A stretch of DNA of 64,000 nucleotides from Skeletonema tropicum (taxonomy: Eukaryota; Bacillariophyta; Thalassiosirophyceae; Thalassiosirales; Thalassiosiraceae): the NCBI GenBank assembly GCA_037178625.1, contig CM074130.1, forward strand, positions 496,001 to 560,000, written 5' to 3'. The notes beneath the pieces are model-generated. The model ran no database searches. It had not been told where the DNA came from and saw nothing but the letters and a program-made list of their open reading frames with translations. The position numbers were made by a program, and so were the translations under genes. Below are positions 1-10,924 of this stretch, one piece after another; the stretch's first letter is position 1; the number at the start of each line of letters is the position of its first letter.

Positions 1-1138
1 CCCATCAGCGGAGTTGGTATCTGCTGTCGAAAAATTGTGGCGGGAATCTTCATGGTGCTGAGTTTCTTAGGCCTGACACGAATGGCCACAGAGCTGTGAT
101 TGAGATCAAACGGCATGTTTTTCCGCTGGCACTTTCCATCGCAATCATACCCCAGTCGGTTCGTCGAAGCTGATGGGCACACCCGTTGCTTTATGCTGCT
201 AGATGTGCTCGAACTATTGTCCAACAAGCTACGAATCCAAATGTATCTTCATCAACTCATTCAGATTACAAATTGCATAATACTTCAAAGCATTTGGGCG
301 GTACCGATCCTGTTGGCTGTGCTTGGAAAGATACAGTTTCAGATGGTGGTTGTGGCAAAGGAACAGATGTCATGCTGACGGAAAAGACACAGATTTTGCG
401 GCAGATTCCTTTCGGTCACACGGATAAAGTGGACAAGGGGTTCATCATTGACGATCTTGCCGCTGCTAAGGGGGTAGTTATCGAAGATAGGCCACAAAAG
501 AAGAAGGAACATCAGCTGCAGCAATCATCTGTTGATACATCACAAACACAGAAGATTGGTAACACACGAATCTTCGTCGAATGTGTCAGTGGCTCTTTCA
601 AGCTCCAAATCCGATATCTTAATGTTCTCATCCCCACTCTTCAATTTGGCGTTTTATCCAAGATCGTGCGGATTGGTTATATACTGCAAAATTTTAAGAA
701 GGCGCTGACCCACGAACGTGGCGAGGTTCATCCCAATGGTGGTGCTGGGCGAACTAGTAGGGCAGAGATCCGCTGGTATGGTGCATCGGACGATAGCCTT
801 CGGGATGTCAGACATAATGTGCGAGATAGATGGTCATGACGAACTATCCAAGATGGATGAGCACAAAGATAAGACTCCTACGGAAAGTTGTGAGTTGGTA
901 CTCAGCGAAAGATGGGACCTCAAAATGCAAAAAGATCTCTATGGTACCATTCACGAGAAAGAATATGATGGTGGAGACCTATAAACACACATTACACAAG
1001 ACTATCCTGTTCCTCTACCGTTCGTAACAGCCTAACGAATTTTATTGCGCTCTCTTGACGGTATCTATTTTTTGCTAACTGCGGTCGCTCTCTTCCTCTC
1101 TTCTTGTACTTCTGCTTCGTTAGACTAAGATGGTTTTC
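1..1138. other. No convincing gene; possible decayed element
   Basis: Only short overlapping open frames are present on the plus strand, for example 186-839 and 718-984, and none resembles a family I can name with confidence. A frame running from about position 3 to 170 has a weak resemblance to the integrase/reverse-transcriptase linker of copia-type polyproteins before it hits a stop. This may be a degraded retroelement, but the evidence is poor. Confidence 0.2.
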
Positions 1139-1595
1139 TTAAGATGCTTCGATCCCATTGATGATATTCCTCTGCACATTTCGCTCATCCTTTTTCTCTT
1201 GCTCCTCGATACTTTTTTCAAACTTCGGCGCTTGTTGCTCGTGAATCCACTGTCTCACATCCGAATCGAGAACCTTCCCTCCAGTCACCCATCCCTCCAA
1301 TATTCTTTTCCGTAGTACTCTGCCCAATTTGTGCAAATTCTTTGTAGATGAAGTCTATTTGTAACTCGGGGGCAACATGCGCTATGTTGTCGTAGTTGTC
1401 ATCAAACATGCCATTGTGATACAACAAGCATGTTTCTTGTATCAGGCCTTGGATTTCAGGATCATTTTTGAATGCTGTGCTCTCGCGTAGTTTTGTCAGA
1501 ATCTCTTCAATGCTGCTTTTGCTGCCAGTGTAAATATTCTCATACAGACTTCCACTCTTATTCGGGTTTCGATCGACGTACGCCTTTGACACTTG
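1139..1595 (-). pseudogene. Protein-like continuation of the XPG-like gene beyond its TAG
   Basis: Immediately after the TAG of the nuclease frame, the same reading frame continues for about 90 codons with ordinary protein composition (it includes YVDRNPNKSGSLYENIYTG). Near position 1300 the protein-like signal moves to another frame, which ends at 1139 with a charged helical stretch (RQWIHEQQAPKFEKSIEEQ). The simplest reading is that the gene once encoded a longer protein and has suffered one nonsense mutation and one frameshift. Stop readthrough or an unseen intron are alternatives. Confidence 0.5.
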
Positions 1596-2813
1596 CTACT
1601 CAATGAATTGATAACACTTCGCATTCGTAACTAAATCAGCTTTCAATAATGATATCTTTCCTCCTCTAGCTGCACAAAAGTCGCGGAGATCTGGTACCGT
1701 GCATTGTTCAGGGGGCTTTGGTAGATTGACACCCCTGATTTCCGACACCTCTGCTATTGTCCGACGAATTAGCTGTGAGCAGTCCATGCCGTTGATAAAT
1801 TTCCGCAGAGAATCTTCGAAGTCGTCCATTGATCTACTGTCACACTTGCCTCTCATGTGCGCTTTTGTCCGTTGAGTTGCCCGCTTGATGACTCTATCGC
1901 TGCGCATCTCTATTACATTTGCATCTTGGTCGTAGACATGCCCCTTCTCATAGATATCAACAATACGTTGCAAGAATTCTTCCAATGCGGACGATGATTC
2001 AAAGCTTTGTACTCCCACAGTGCTGCGCTCATTTCCCCACAGCGCGGTGGCAAGGCTGTTGGGATTTAAATCATCGATATCCTTGACAAGCTTGATAAAC
2101 GTTTCGTAGCCAATACCACTGATGCCAGAAGGATTGATAGTAAAGTCGCAGCCTCTACATGCAGCGTACAATTGAAACAAAATCCGCCCGTGTTTATTGT
2201 AGAAACTCGAAAGAGGATATTCATCATGAGGTACATCTGCGTTAAGATCAATGAGACGAAATGTAGTATGATTTTGGAACCCCTTCACAACCACCAACTT
2301 CCCCGTCACACCGTAGGCAAGCAAATCAGAATCACATGTCATGATAACCGCAGAGTGCTTCTTTGCTATGTAAGCCACTTGCGGATCAGCCTCGAAGGAG
2401 GCAACGCAATAATCGATGTTCAGAAATTCACATACATGCGCTACCTTTGCTATGTTGTCGGGTGTATTCGTCACCTGCCCCCTGAGAATGTTGCGTGCCG
2501 CCGCAGCTTCAACTCTCTGCTGCCTTCTATCTATTTCAGGCTGTTTGTCGACATTTAGCGCACCATCAAACGCTACCTTGAGCTTCATACGGCATATATC
2601 ACGCAAGTACACAAGGAAACGAGTCCATTCGACTAATGCAGGGTTGTGGTTGCCGCGTAGGTGATCGGAGGGGTGGTGAGAGCCAAACTGCCAAAGAGCA
2701 CTCGCTGCATCTAACACTACGGTCTCTCCAGCCAAATTGAGCTCCTCAAATGAATGATGAATAAGTTTAGGATCGCCTCCAACTAAATGCGGCAGAAGAT
2801 CGTTCACCCCCAT
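1596..2813 (-). CDS. XPG/FEN1-like structure-specific nuclease with C-terminal SAP-like motif
   Basis: A 405-aa protein of the XPG/FEN1 5'-nuclease superfamily, which cuts branched or flapped DNA using acidic metal ligands. It begins MGVNDLLPHLVGG, the usual N-terminal form, so the ATG at 2813 is a good start. The N domain includes VVLDAASALWQFG. The I-domain follows, with EADPQVAYIAKK and TCDSDLLAYG supplying the expected Glu/Asp cluster. Next comes a helix-hairpin-helix-like GISGIGYETFIKLVK. The last ~35 residues (TVPDLRDFCAARGG onward) resemble a SAP DNA-binding helix pair. An in-frame TAG ends the frame, and the same frame continues as protein-like sequence beyond it. The copy may therefore be truncated by a nonsense mutation. 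Nuclease assignment is firm; the biological role is not known. Confidence 0.8.
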   Translation of the reverse strand: MGVNDLLPHLVGGDPKLIHHSFEELNLAGETVVLDAASALWQFGSHHPSDHLRGNHNPALVEWTRFLVYLRDICRMKLKVAFDGALNVDKQPEIDRRQQRVEAAAARNILRGQVTNTPDNIAKVAHVCEFLNIDYCVASFEADPQVAYIAKKHSAVIMTCDSDLLAYGVTGKLVVVKGFQNHTTFRLIDLNADVPHDEYPLSSFYNKHGRILFQLYAACRGCDFTINPSGISGIGYETFIKLVKDIDDLNPNSLATALWGNERSTVGVQSFESSSALEEFLQRIVDIYEKGHVYDQDANVIEMRSDRVIKRATQRTKAHMRGKCDSRSMDDFEDSLRKFINGMDCSQLIRRTIAEVSEIRGVNLPKPPEQCTVPDLRDFCAARGGKISLLKADLVTNAKCYQFIE

Positions 2814-3555
2814 CGTTAATTAATGGCAAAGAGATTGGGTGTCGGTAATGGTATTTTTTGAGAATCTTGGGAGGAAGAAGTTTGAGAGCGTTGTAGTAAA
2901 AAATAATGGCGGGAAGTTGATCTGAGATGGTCCATATTGCTGAATTGATGCAGTGCCGTCACGGGACTCAGTATTGTAGTGATGCTCGGGAGAGGGCTTC
3001 GCTTGCGATAGGCATCTCCGAGGATAAGTACTTAAGTACTTCTATTATTTACAGGTAATAACAAGAAGGCGGCGTGGAAGTGGAAGCTCCCAACAGTGAG
3101 CGCGTCTCACGTTCCGACTGACTAAATGGAGATCTAGTTTGTCGTATATAGTTGGGTTTCCACCAGTTTTCTGGCATAGACACGACGATTCTTGGATCGT
3201 AGTCGTGACGCCCTGCCTGCGTGCGTTCTTTTGACCAGCATGAAAAGCAGCCTTCGCAACTTAAAACATTATTCTTCTATTCCTTAACTGGACGTTTCCG
3301 CAGAGTATTTATAACTTCATTGAGAAGATGTTGCGATCGCTGTGTAGCCAGAACACTCCAACTTCAACGCGTTTTTGTGATGAAGACTGACATTTAATTC
3401 AAAGACAACTTGAAACTATGGAGAATGGTGTGACGAAGGAAAAGTTGCACTTTATTATCTAATCTTTCTGAGAGAGAGGAAACAAGAATTCTTGTTGTGA
3501 ATAGATTTATGACTACTTTACAATAGCAGTTGCTCTTAAGGTGTTTCGTAAAACA
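2814..3555. other. Intergenic between two minus-strand genes
   Basis: No coding potential was seen. The stretch contains the 5' flank of the nuclease gene and an 84-bp foldback sequence at 3080-3163, listed separately. Confidence 0.5.
3080..3163. repeat. 84-bp cloverleaf-like foldback, copy 1
   Basis: The ends are near-complementary: GTGGAAGCTCCCAAC at the left and GTTGGGTTTCCAC at the right. Two further arms lie inside, GTGAG/CTCAC and a nested CGAC..ACTA / TAGT..GTCG. A second copy sits at 22555-22634 with the same arms preserved. It could be a very short foldback transposon or a structured RNA gene; nothing in the sequence decides between these. Confidence 0.6.
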
Positions 3556-4452
3556 TCAATCGCTTCTTTCATCATCATCGTCATCATCACCATCACCATC
3601 AACTTTCCCTTTCTTTTTCTTTGCTGCTTCTTCTTCTTCTTCCTCCATCTTCTTAATGAGTGTCTCCACCTTCATAATCGAAGGTAAAAAGTCCTTCCCG
3701 CAATGATCACGTAAGACCTTCATAATCTTTGACCGGTCCGCCCTAATCTTAACTCTACTATCCTTCATCATTGCCGCTATTTGCTTCTCATTCATTGGAC
3801 TGAAAATATGTATCTTCTCTTGTGCCAATGCCTCCAAAACGGCCTCTTTATGATTCTTAATGAAATACCTAGTACAACGTCGAATGGCGCTGTCTACGTC
3901 TCCATTTCCATTGAGACTCATGGCAATTGGTATCCATTTCTTTGCAGATGGTTGAAACGCTTTATCATTCGAAGCCTTTGGGATTCGAATCAGTGCTGAA
4001 TCTTTATAGTTTTTATCTTTGTACCTCACAACATCATCTCCCCATCGTTTGATTTCGGTTATTTGTGCATAAAGTTGGTCAACGTAATATCCGACACTGA
4101 ATACTGAATTGTCTCGTATGTCTCCGCCACCGTCTGGGTTTTCTTTTAAGGATTGTTGTAGATTGTTTACGGCACCTGTGAGTTCAGAATAGGATGGTGG
4201 AGTTAGCTTGGCTCTTTTCACTGGGCGGTAAGTTGTCTTTAAAGGTGGAACTTTGATGGAAGCGATGGATGTTGGTAATGTGACGGCTTGTGCTGCCTGA
4301 TTAGTCTGCGTCTTCTCTGCTTGTGACGGCAAGCTCCTCTTTTGCGAAGCTGCAGCTGCGGCGGCAGGGATGGCTGCGACTTTTGCCGCATCATCGCCCT
4401 CCATCACCACCTGCTGCTTCTTACTACTTGCACCTCTGCTATCGCAGCTCAT
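3556..4452 (-). CDS. Unknown 298-aa protein with Ala-rich N-terminus and acidic tail
   Basis: An uninterrupted frame from a clear ATG. I do not recognise the family. Residues 20-90 are Ala/Ser/Pro-rich and probably disordered, with a basic patch (YRPVKRAKLTPPSYSEL) that could serve as a nuclear signal. Residues ~110-265 look globular and helical, ending in MKVLRDHCGKDFLPSIMKVE. The tail is a run of Glu, then Lys, then Asp. A nuclear or chromatin role would fit the charge pattern, but that is only a guess. Confidence 0.65.
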   Translation of the reverse strand: MSCDSRGASSKKQQVVMEGDDAAKVAAIPAAAAAASQKRSLPSQAEKTQTNQAAQAVTLPTSIASIKVPPLKTTYRPVKRAKLTPPSYSELTGAVNNLQQSLKENPDGGGDIRDNSVFSVGYYVDQLYAQITEIKRWGDDVVRYKDKNYKDSALIRIPKASNDKAFQPSAKKWIPIAMSLNGNGDVDSAIRRCTRYFIKNHKEAVLEALAQEKIHIFSPMNEKQIAAMMKDSRVKIRADRSKIMKVLRDHCGKDFLPSIMKVETLIKKMEEEEEEAAKKKKGKVDGDGDDDDDDERSD

Positions 4453-4760
4453 GATGCGATGTTATTGCGTACACCGTGTAGATGCCGGCTAAGGGCTTGC
4501 GTACGAGCAACTCCTGGAACTCCTCTCTTCTTCTTCAGGAGTCTTGTTGCGCCAATTTTTACATAGGAATCAGTACCACACGTCGAATCTTATGTAGGAT
4601 GTAGGATGGATAGCCATCACCTTGCTAGAATACAAGAGATGCAAGTTACAAGCGCATGCTGACTTCGCTGATGTGTTGCTTGAGAGTTAGTAGGCATCGT
4701 TACGCTTTCATGGGTAACATGGTTCGTTATTTATCTTCATAAGTACGTCACTTGGTAACG

Positions 4761-5689
4761 ATGATAGCGGAGGAGGATGAGATTTTTGTCTCGGCGATCA
4801 AGAAGTGCCCTGGGATGTTCAACGTGCCAGAATCAATAAATCCGTCAAAATTATTGAGGAGTATGCATTCTACAATCGTAGGCAACTAATTGATGTGGAG
4901 TTTCACGATGAGATCGAAATCATTGAGAAGTGGGCTTTCTACGGCTGCGACTGATTGAGGAGTGTTAAATTGCTGGGCGTCAAGGTCATCAAAGCGTGTG
5001 CATTTGCTAGTTGCAGTGCCCTAACTGATGTAGAATTTGGCGACACGCTGGAAACAATTGACAGTAATGCATTCTATCATTGCCGCTCATTGAGAACAGT
5101 CACGATGCCTTCTGTCAGGACGATTGGAATGATCGCATTTGAGGACTGTGTGCAGCTGACAGATTTGGAGTTGCCAGAAAATTTGGAGACAATTAAACTA
5201 TGCGCATTCCGAAATTGCGTATGTCTGAGACGCATTACCCTGCCATTGAAAGATGATATGATCGCCCGAAGTGTATTCTAGGACTGTCAAAATCTGACAG
5301 AATTGGATCTAGTTGGGGGGGTCCATGAGACTGTTGCCTCTTTGCATATGGAGGGATGGAGAAATGAGATGATGGATGAAATCAGTCGAATCAATGGAGT
5401 CCTACCCACTATGACAGGAATTAGGGCAGGAGGAAAGACAGAAGAAGTAAAGCAATGGATGCGATCAGTTATCCGCCGACTCGATCACTACAAAGCTGAA
5501 CACTGCAAATTGCTGAAGGAGGCTACAACACTGCTTGAACTCGCTCTATGGAAGGCCAAGATTGGTAAAGAGGGAGATGCTCTTGAGAGAGAGGGAATTC
5601 GAACGAAGAGAGCAAGGAAAGAGATCTGCATCACATCTGGTGCAAGTGTAGTGATCAAGAATGTATTGCCATTCCTCCAATTGAAATAA
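4761..5689 (+). pseudogene. BspA-type leucine-rich-repeat gene, broken copy
   Basis: This matches the intact LRR gene at 14936-15922 along most of its length. The frame starts at the ATG at 4761 (AEEDEIFV) and shifts near 4800 into the frame reading RARINKSVKIIEEYAFY. It meets TGA at 4952-4954 and TAG at 5279-5281. LRR_5-type units are visible (AFASCSALTDVEFGDTLETI; AFYHCRSLRTVTMPSVRTI). The C-terminal helical part is still readable (HETVASLHMEGWRNEMMDEI through to GASVVIKNVLPFL). Two stops plus a frameshift make this a pseudogene rather than an intron-bearing gene. Confidence 0.85.
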
Positions 5690-5991
5690 ATGTGATGGTT
5701 GCTACTTCGGTGATGTTCAGATGCTGGATTACATATCTCCACGGGGGGGGAATGCGCGAATAACTGTGTTCGTCTGAAGTCATAGAATATGATGCGATTG
5801 TTGTATGTGATAGATAAATCATTCATAATTATTCCCCTGTGTTCTAGCTTTGTTCCGGCGGTCATTGATTAATAGGTATCTAATTTATTTGACTCTCCTT
5901 CACACGGGTATGACAGCTAGAACAATATAACAGAAATTCTAAAGTACGTCTGGTGGGCCCTCTCTCAGGCGACATCACATGGGTATGACAG

Positions 5992-6494
5992 CTAATGAGA
6001 GCGGGAGGCCTCCTTTTCTTTCAGCCACTGCTCATGATCGACTCCTAATCCTTCTTTGCCGTATGCGTTCCAACTAATGACTCTCTCAAGCACGGTAGGT
6101 GTCTTCTCGTTACCCCAAGTTTGCAGTTTCGAATTCCTCTTGGAAGGGTCGATGGTGACATCCTTGTAGGTTAATGCATGCAATCCTGCTCCCGTCATGA
6201 AAGTAACAGCGCAGCCAAGGATGACCATGATTGGGTATGCGCCCGCGTCAGATAACCAATCTTTCTTGACGTTCCAGATCTTTTTCTCCAAATTCTGTTC
6301 AGAATAGGTTGAGAATTATACATGTGTCAGAGAGATTGTTTCTGTTACGCGATACCGAAGGACAAAGTATACCAGCAGGCGACTATTCAACTTACTGTAA
6401 AATCAATACTCTTGGGCGTGTACGTTCCCGAAGCAAATCGGCGACTCATAAACATCTTTGATGTTGTTGCGGCGGTAGTACGAAGTGCATTCAT
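5992..6494 (-). CDS. Two-exon small mitochondrial protein, B12D/NDUFA4-like
   Basis: Exon 1 is 6396-6494 (33 codons) and exon 2 is 5992-6294, joined across a 101-bp intron with GTAAGT donor and CAG acceptor, phase 0. The 133-aa product starts with a Ser/Thr/Arg-rich presequence (LRTTAATTSKMFMSRRFASG) typical of mitochondrial import. One membrane segment (YPIMVILGCAVTFMTGAG) follows, then KDVTIDPSKRNSKLQTWG. A single helix followed by a D-V-x-I-x-P-x-x-R element resembles the B12D/NDUFA4 family of small respiratory-complex subunits. The family call rests on pattern resemblance; the gene structure is well supported. Confidence 0.7.
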
Positions 6495-7065
6495 GTTGAT
6501 GATGTGAGTAGAAGTATTGTAGCAAGAATTCTCTAGAGATGTAGCTGATCGAATAAGAGAATGCTCCCTTGTGGTTGATAGTGTGAGTGATGAATTGATT
6601 GTTTTGCTTGAGAAACTTTATGAGACCTCAATCCTGGCCGATCAAATAAGTAAGATCCGATGGAATTCTGGGCGGGGTTCGGGTCGCTGGGGTTCGGGTC
6701 GGGTCGAAGAGAAGCGAACTCTGTATCTTTCCGATTTTGATGTCGCATCGCTACTGACCTCAACGCTTCACAAATTTTATTGAGATACTGAGAACTCCGC
6801 TCCGCTCCACTGACCTCGCTCTCCGCTGCCTCGATCGCATATCGCATCGGGCCAAACTTGGCTTCCGCTGCGACCTCATCCTCAAATCATCCACTCATTT
6901 GGTAATGCTGCAATATCGATATTTCTATAGACAAATTGGAATGTTTACGCTTTTACAAGAGAAACAAATCACCTTGCACGAGCCGATCACGGCTAAGTAT
7001 CAGGCAACGCATCAAAAAGTGGCATTAACTTATAAATATGGAAGTAACACATCACTAGAACAAAT
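6495..7065. other. Intergenic with GGGTTCGGGTCG-rich patch
   Basis: No gene was seen. Positions about 6665-6712 hold a G-rich run of repeated GGGTTCGGGTCG-like units. The rest is the 3' flank of the ankyrin oxygenase gene and the 5' flank of the B12D-like gene. Confidence 0.4.
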
Positions 7066-8777
7066 CTACAATTCGGGTCCAATATTGAGTGCTCCTAAGC
7101 TGGAAAAATACTCAACAATTTCATGCTCCAGACCATGACTATCAACTGCTAAATTCATCGGAGTAGATCCTTTTCCTGAATGAGTCCTTGAATTTATATT
7201 CGCTCCATGTTCAACTAGTAGCTTTACAACATCCAAATGGCCACCGCGAGCGGCCTCGTGTATGGGCATCCAACCATTCTTATCTTTCTGATGGAGGAGG
7301 TGCTCCTCAGTTGAGGCGAATTGAGCGATGGTGTCTATATCACCTGTAGCCGCCGCTTGAGCGATTTGTTGAAGGGGTGTCGCTGCTGCGGCAGGCGATT
7401 CTCGGACGCGGACGTGCTGCTTTGGTTGATGTTGCTCCATCCAATGATCTTCCTCAGGGCTTCCTCTCAAAATATAAATAGGCAAGTCCTCATCACCGAC
7501 GTCAGTCAGCACAGGAGTATCTCTTTCACGAAGGAGCTTGCCAGTAGGTTGAAAGTGGATGAAGATATTAGCAAAGTACCTTCCCTTGAGTGAAAAAGGC
7601 CGTCCGTGTATCAATGAGTGGCTCTCATAAAGGACCATGTCACCTGTGATCATATATACAGTTATGTACAGGAACACACGTCAGCAAATGAACATTGACG
7701 TCCAAACAACCCTCAGACAAAGTCGTACACTCACCGGGCTGCATAGTCACGTTGTAAGCAAGGCCATCTCTTCCGTACACCGGAACATCATCGTCTCGTT
7801 AGAAACATAATTATGGAAACAAGAAAGATGACAATCCAAAAGCTTTCCCCATTGAGTTTCTGAACTCACCTTCCAAACACCTCTAAGGGCCAATCTTCGT
7901 CGACATCTTGAGCAACATTAATGATGCAAGAACTAATCAGTGGGATACGATCTGCATGTGGGGATAGAACCGCTGCAAAGGAGCAAAATCTTCTGGTTAG
8001 AATGATGGCCTTGAAACTTGACCCCTTTGTCGCAAGAACCTACTCACCTCCATCTGTGTACATTCGGATCCCATACATGGAGCTTGGTTCCAGCTCCATT
8101 CCAGTCCACTCTTCAAGGATTGGTTTGACTCCATTCCAAATCTTTCGTTTCAGGTTGTGACCTCCTCCTCTGAGAGTACCTGCTTCAACATTTACCATGT
8201 AAGTTGGAGAGTTCCAGTGATTAACGTAGGTGTTGCCTTTGGGCCAATTCTCCTCTTCTCTCCTTTCATAATTTTTCTTCCAATAATCAGTCAGCATATC
8301 GAATACTTGCTTAGGTGCTCGGACTTTCTTGAATCCAGTATCGGTGTAGTTCTATGTGTCAAAAGAAATAAATGTACAAAGTTGTTGTGTGTCAATATAT
8401 CACTTGAACATAAATGGACACTTTATGACGGAGTTAAGTAGTGCACGTGTCTCTATTCAACATGATGTACTCACCTGCATCGAAGCCGGCTGGCGTAAAG
8501 ACATATCAGCCCGATCTTCTTCAGTAATGTCACAAGCAGTCGAACCTATTTTCCCTCCATAGTGCTCGCGGCACCCATCCATAAACTCCTCATAGAAGGT
8601 TTGACGATTTCCTAGTGGATTATCTTCTTCGTTCTGGACATTCAAGTAATGAACAGGGAAGGAGACGTCGACGCCGTAGCTTTCTTGACCGAACGCGTTT
8701 AGAACTCGGTCAACCGCCAGTGTAGTGGATATCATGGACCCAGTGGCTATGGCACGTACAAGATAGGAGATCTTCAT
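7066..8777 (-). CDS. 2-oxoglutarate/Fe(II) oxygenase (prolyl-4-hydroxylase-like) with C-terminal ankyrin repeats
   Basis: Five exons give 440 aa: 8475-8777, 8048-8351, 7870-7972, 7735-7769 and 7066-7643. All four introns (123, 75, 100 and 91 bp) begin GTGAGT and end AG, and frames join cleanly. The start MKISYLVRAIATGSM opens a signal peptide. The oxygenase core has the Fe-binding His-x-Asp in SPHADR (H208, D210). The distal His lies in ESHSLIHGRPF (H257 or H261), and a 2OG-binding basic residue is expected just after. About residues 350-435 carry ankyrin units (GWMPIHEAARGGHLDVVKLL). It is likely secretory or endomembrane. It faces the second oxygenase gene head to head across 420 bp. Substrate unknown. 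Confidence 0.88.
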
Positions 8778-9197
8778 TTTAATCAGTATCGAGCTAGATG
8801 TTGGAGAGAGTGGGTATGTGCTGTTGAAGATTTTGCACTGAAGCTGAAGAGTATTATGAAATGGGTGTGAGATATGCAATCCAACCGGTCTACAAAGTTT
8901 GAGCAGCCTGCCTCAATAGCCTCAATAATTTAGAGCTCTCGTATCAATCTTGCGAGCAATAGTGAATGAAAAAGTGAACGAGAAGGCCGTTTAGGCCACT
9001 CATGGAGAGAGCAATCAAATAATGCAAAAGGAGAGAAGTTTTGAATCGGAGTTCGCTTTTGAATCTTGTACTATTCCTACGTACAAGGTCAGTCCCTTTC
9101 TGAGAATTGGATGCTTCTTCTTTCAGCTCTCCTAACTTTTGTACCTATCCTCACAACCAAAGCAAGCCACAAAGCAAGCAACAAAGCAACGCCAACC
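8778..9197. promoter_or_regulatory. Shared 420-bp divergent intergenic region of two oxygenase genes
   Basis: The two oxygenase genes start at 8777 (minus) and 9198 (plus). The space between must hold both promoters, so the genes may be co-regulated. No specific motif could be assigned. Confidence 0.5.
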
Positions 9198-10589
9198 ATG
9201 ATCTCCACTATCTCTCTTCTAGCGGTGGCACTGCTGCTCCTCTCGCCTGATACAACTTCTGCACAACCTGTATCACGCCCAATCCAAATCAAGAATGAAT
9301 CTGGCAAACGAGCCGTCGTTTACTGGGTTGATCCAGGCGGGCAAATGGTCAAGCAGACATCCTCATTTTTGGTCAATGGTCAAACTCTCGAGCTCAACTC
9401 CTACGTCAACCACACGTTTCTTGTGAAAGAGTTTCTGGCAGGGGAGCCAGAAGAGTGTAAGGCGGATCCTCCAAATTACAAGAGTCCCACCAGGTCGCCT
9501 CTATGCAAGCCTCCCTCAGAAGCCTACATTACTGTAAATGATCATGACGATCAAGTGATTCACATATTGAAGGACATGGAAATTGAGACAGAAGACAGCC
9601 AATCAAAGGCACATGATATTGCCTCATCTATCTCGTCAGCCTGTCAGGAGAAAATAACGCAACAAATTTCTACGATGGATCCAACCCAAGTCCTCAATGC
9701 ATTTGTTGATTGTGCACAGCCCTTGGTGGTGAATGAACTCCATGGAGCACATAAAGAGAGCAAGGAACAAGCTAAGATGAGAATGGAGTTGGGATCACAA
9801 TGGGAAGAGTACAGCTGTAAAGACATGGATCTACCAACGACGACTCCCAAAAGCACACACTACTGGCAAGATGACGATGGCAAAGAGCACGAAGTTGGTG
9901 TGCTTCTCGATAGGGATGAGGCAAAGATTCACTACGTAAAGAACTTTATCACACCGGAGGAATGTAACGCAATTGAGACTACTGCTGCTCCTTCATTGCA
10001 CCAGGCCACAGTTGCCGATGGATCGGGTGGGAGCGAGCTTGTCAAGTCACGTAAGGCAATGCAAGCTGGAGTGAGAGTACCATGGGAAAGGGAGGAAGAC
10101 GGTGATCCAATTGCCGCAGTGAGTAGACGCCTCTACAACTATGTCAATGATGCCACTGGCTATAATATTGAAGAGGCTGGTCAAGAAGATATCATGTCAA
10201 TTCAGTACAAAGGGAGAGGAGTAGATGATCCAGAGCCCGACCGATATCGCCCACATTGCGATGGCCAATGCGATGGGCTGTTATTCAGGCCTAGCGGTCG
10301 TGTAGCAACTGTGGTTATGTATTGCGAGAAGCCAAGCAAGGGTGGAGCTACTAATTTCAGGAATGTAGGAGTTCATGTAGTCCCCGAAGTTGGCACAGCT
10401 GTCTTCTTTAGCTATCTCGGGTCAGATATGGTCACTGACGATCGACTCACTGAGCATAGTTGCTGTCCTGTCCTTGAAGGAGAGAAGAAAATTGCTGTTC
10501 AGTGGTTGCGAATGGGAGTAGATGAAGAGAATCCATGGAGTTCATTTAATACCTTGGGGGTGAAGTATTCAGAGACCTTGGATCAGTAG
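9198..10589 (+). CDS. Prolyl-4-hydroxylase-like oxygenase with VHL-like N-terminal region
   Basis: I place the start at 9198 (ACCATGATCTCC), giving 463 aa with a strong signal peptide (SLLAVALLLLSPDTTSA). A longer open frame reaches back to 9066 but lacks this context. Residues ~25-125 read IQIKNESGKRAVVYWVDPGG, then a stretch ending LNSYVNHTFLVKE, which resembles the beta domain of the VHL protein. The C-terminal half is a P4H catalytic domain: Fe ligands in RYRPHCDGQCDG (H-x-D), distal His in LTEHSCCPV, and the 2OG-binding Lys in GEKKIAVQW. It is probably an ER/Golgi or secreted enzyme acting on proline-rich proteins. No introns were needed. Confidence 0.87.
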   Translation: MISTISLLAVALLLLSPDTTSAQPVSRPIQIKNESGKRAVVYWVDPGGQMVKQTSSFLVNGQTLELNSYVNHTFLVKEFLAGEPEECKADPPNYKSPTRSPLCKPPSEAYITVNDHDDQVIHILKDMEIETEDSQSKAHDIASSISSACQEKITQQISTMDPTQVLNAFVDCAQPLVVNELHGAHKESKEQAKMRMELGSQWEEYSCKDMDLPTTTPKSTHYWQDDDGKEHEVGVLLDRDEAKIHYVKNFITPEECNAIETTAAPSLHQATVADGSGGSELVKSRKAMQAGVRVPWEREEDGDPIAAVSRRLYNYVNDATGYNIEEAGQEDIMSIQYKGRGVDDPEPDRYRPHCDGQCDGLLFRPSGRVATVVMYCEKPSKGGATNFRNVGVHVVPEVGTAVFFSYLGSDMVTDDRLTEHSCCPVLEGEKKIAVQWLRMGVDEENPWSSFNTLGVKYSETLDQ

Positions 10590-10924
10590 ACGAGACTTTA
10601 GATTAGTAGTCTAATAATATAGGAATATCGATGTCTGAAGAAGTAAATTATTTGCTTTTGTTCTACGATACTCTCACTACAATTGCCGTCTCCGTATGAC
10701 AATGTAACCCAAGCAATCTTCACTTTCTTTCTTCACTGATTTCAAGAAATATAATGTATTTATCACTCATTTTACGATGTTATCATCTCCACTCTTTCAC
10801 ATATCGCTCTTTACAAATCGTACCCCAAATAGTGACGAGCATGGAACTTAAAATAAATCACTCGCACTAGACACAAATCAAATAATAATCACACTGCTCT
10901 CATGTCTCTCTCTCTCTCTCATAT
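10590..10924. other. Convergent intergenic spacer
   Basis: The 3' ends of the oxygenase gene and of the disordered-protein gene meet here. The sequence is AT-rich and includes a CT-dinucleotide run near 10905-10920. No gene was seen. Confidence 0.4.
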
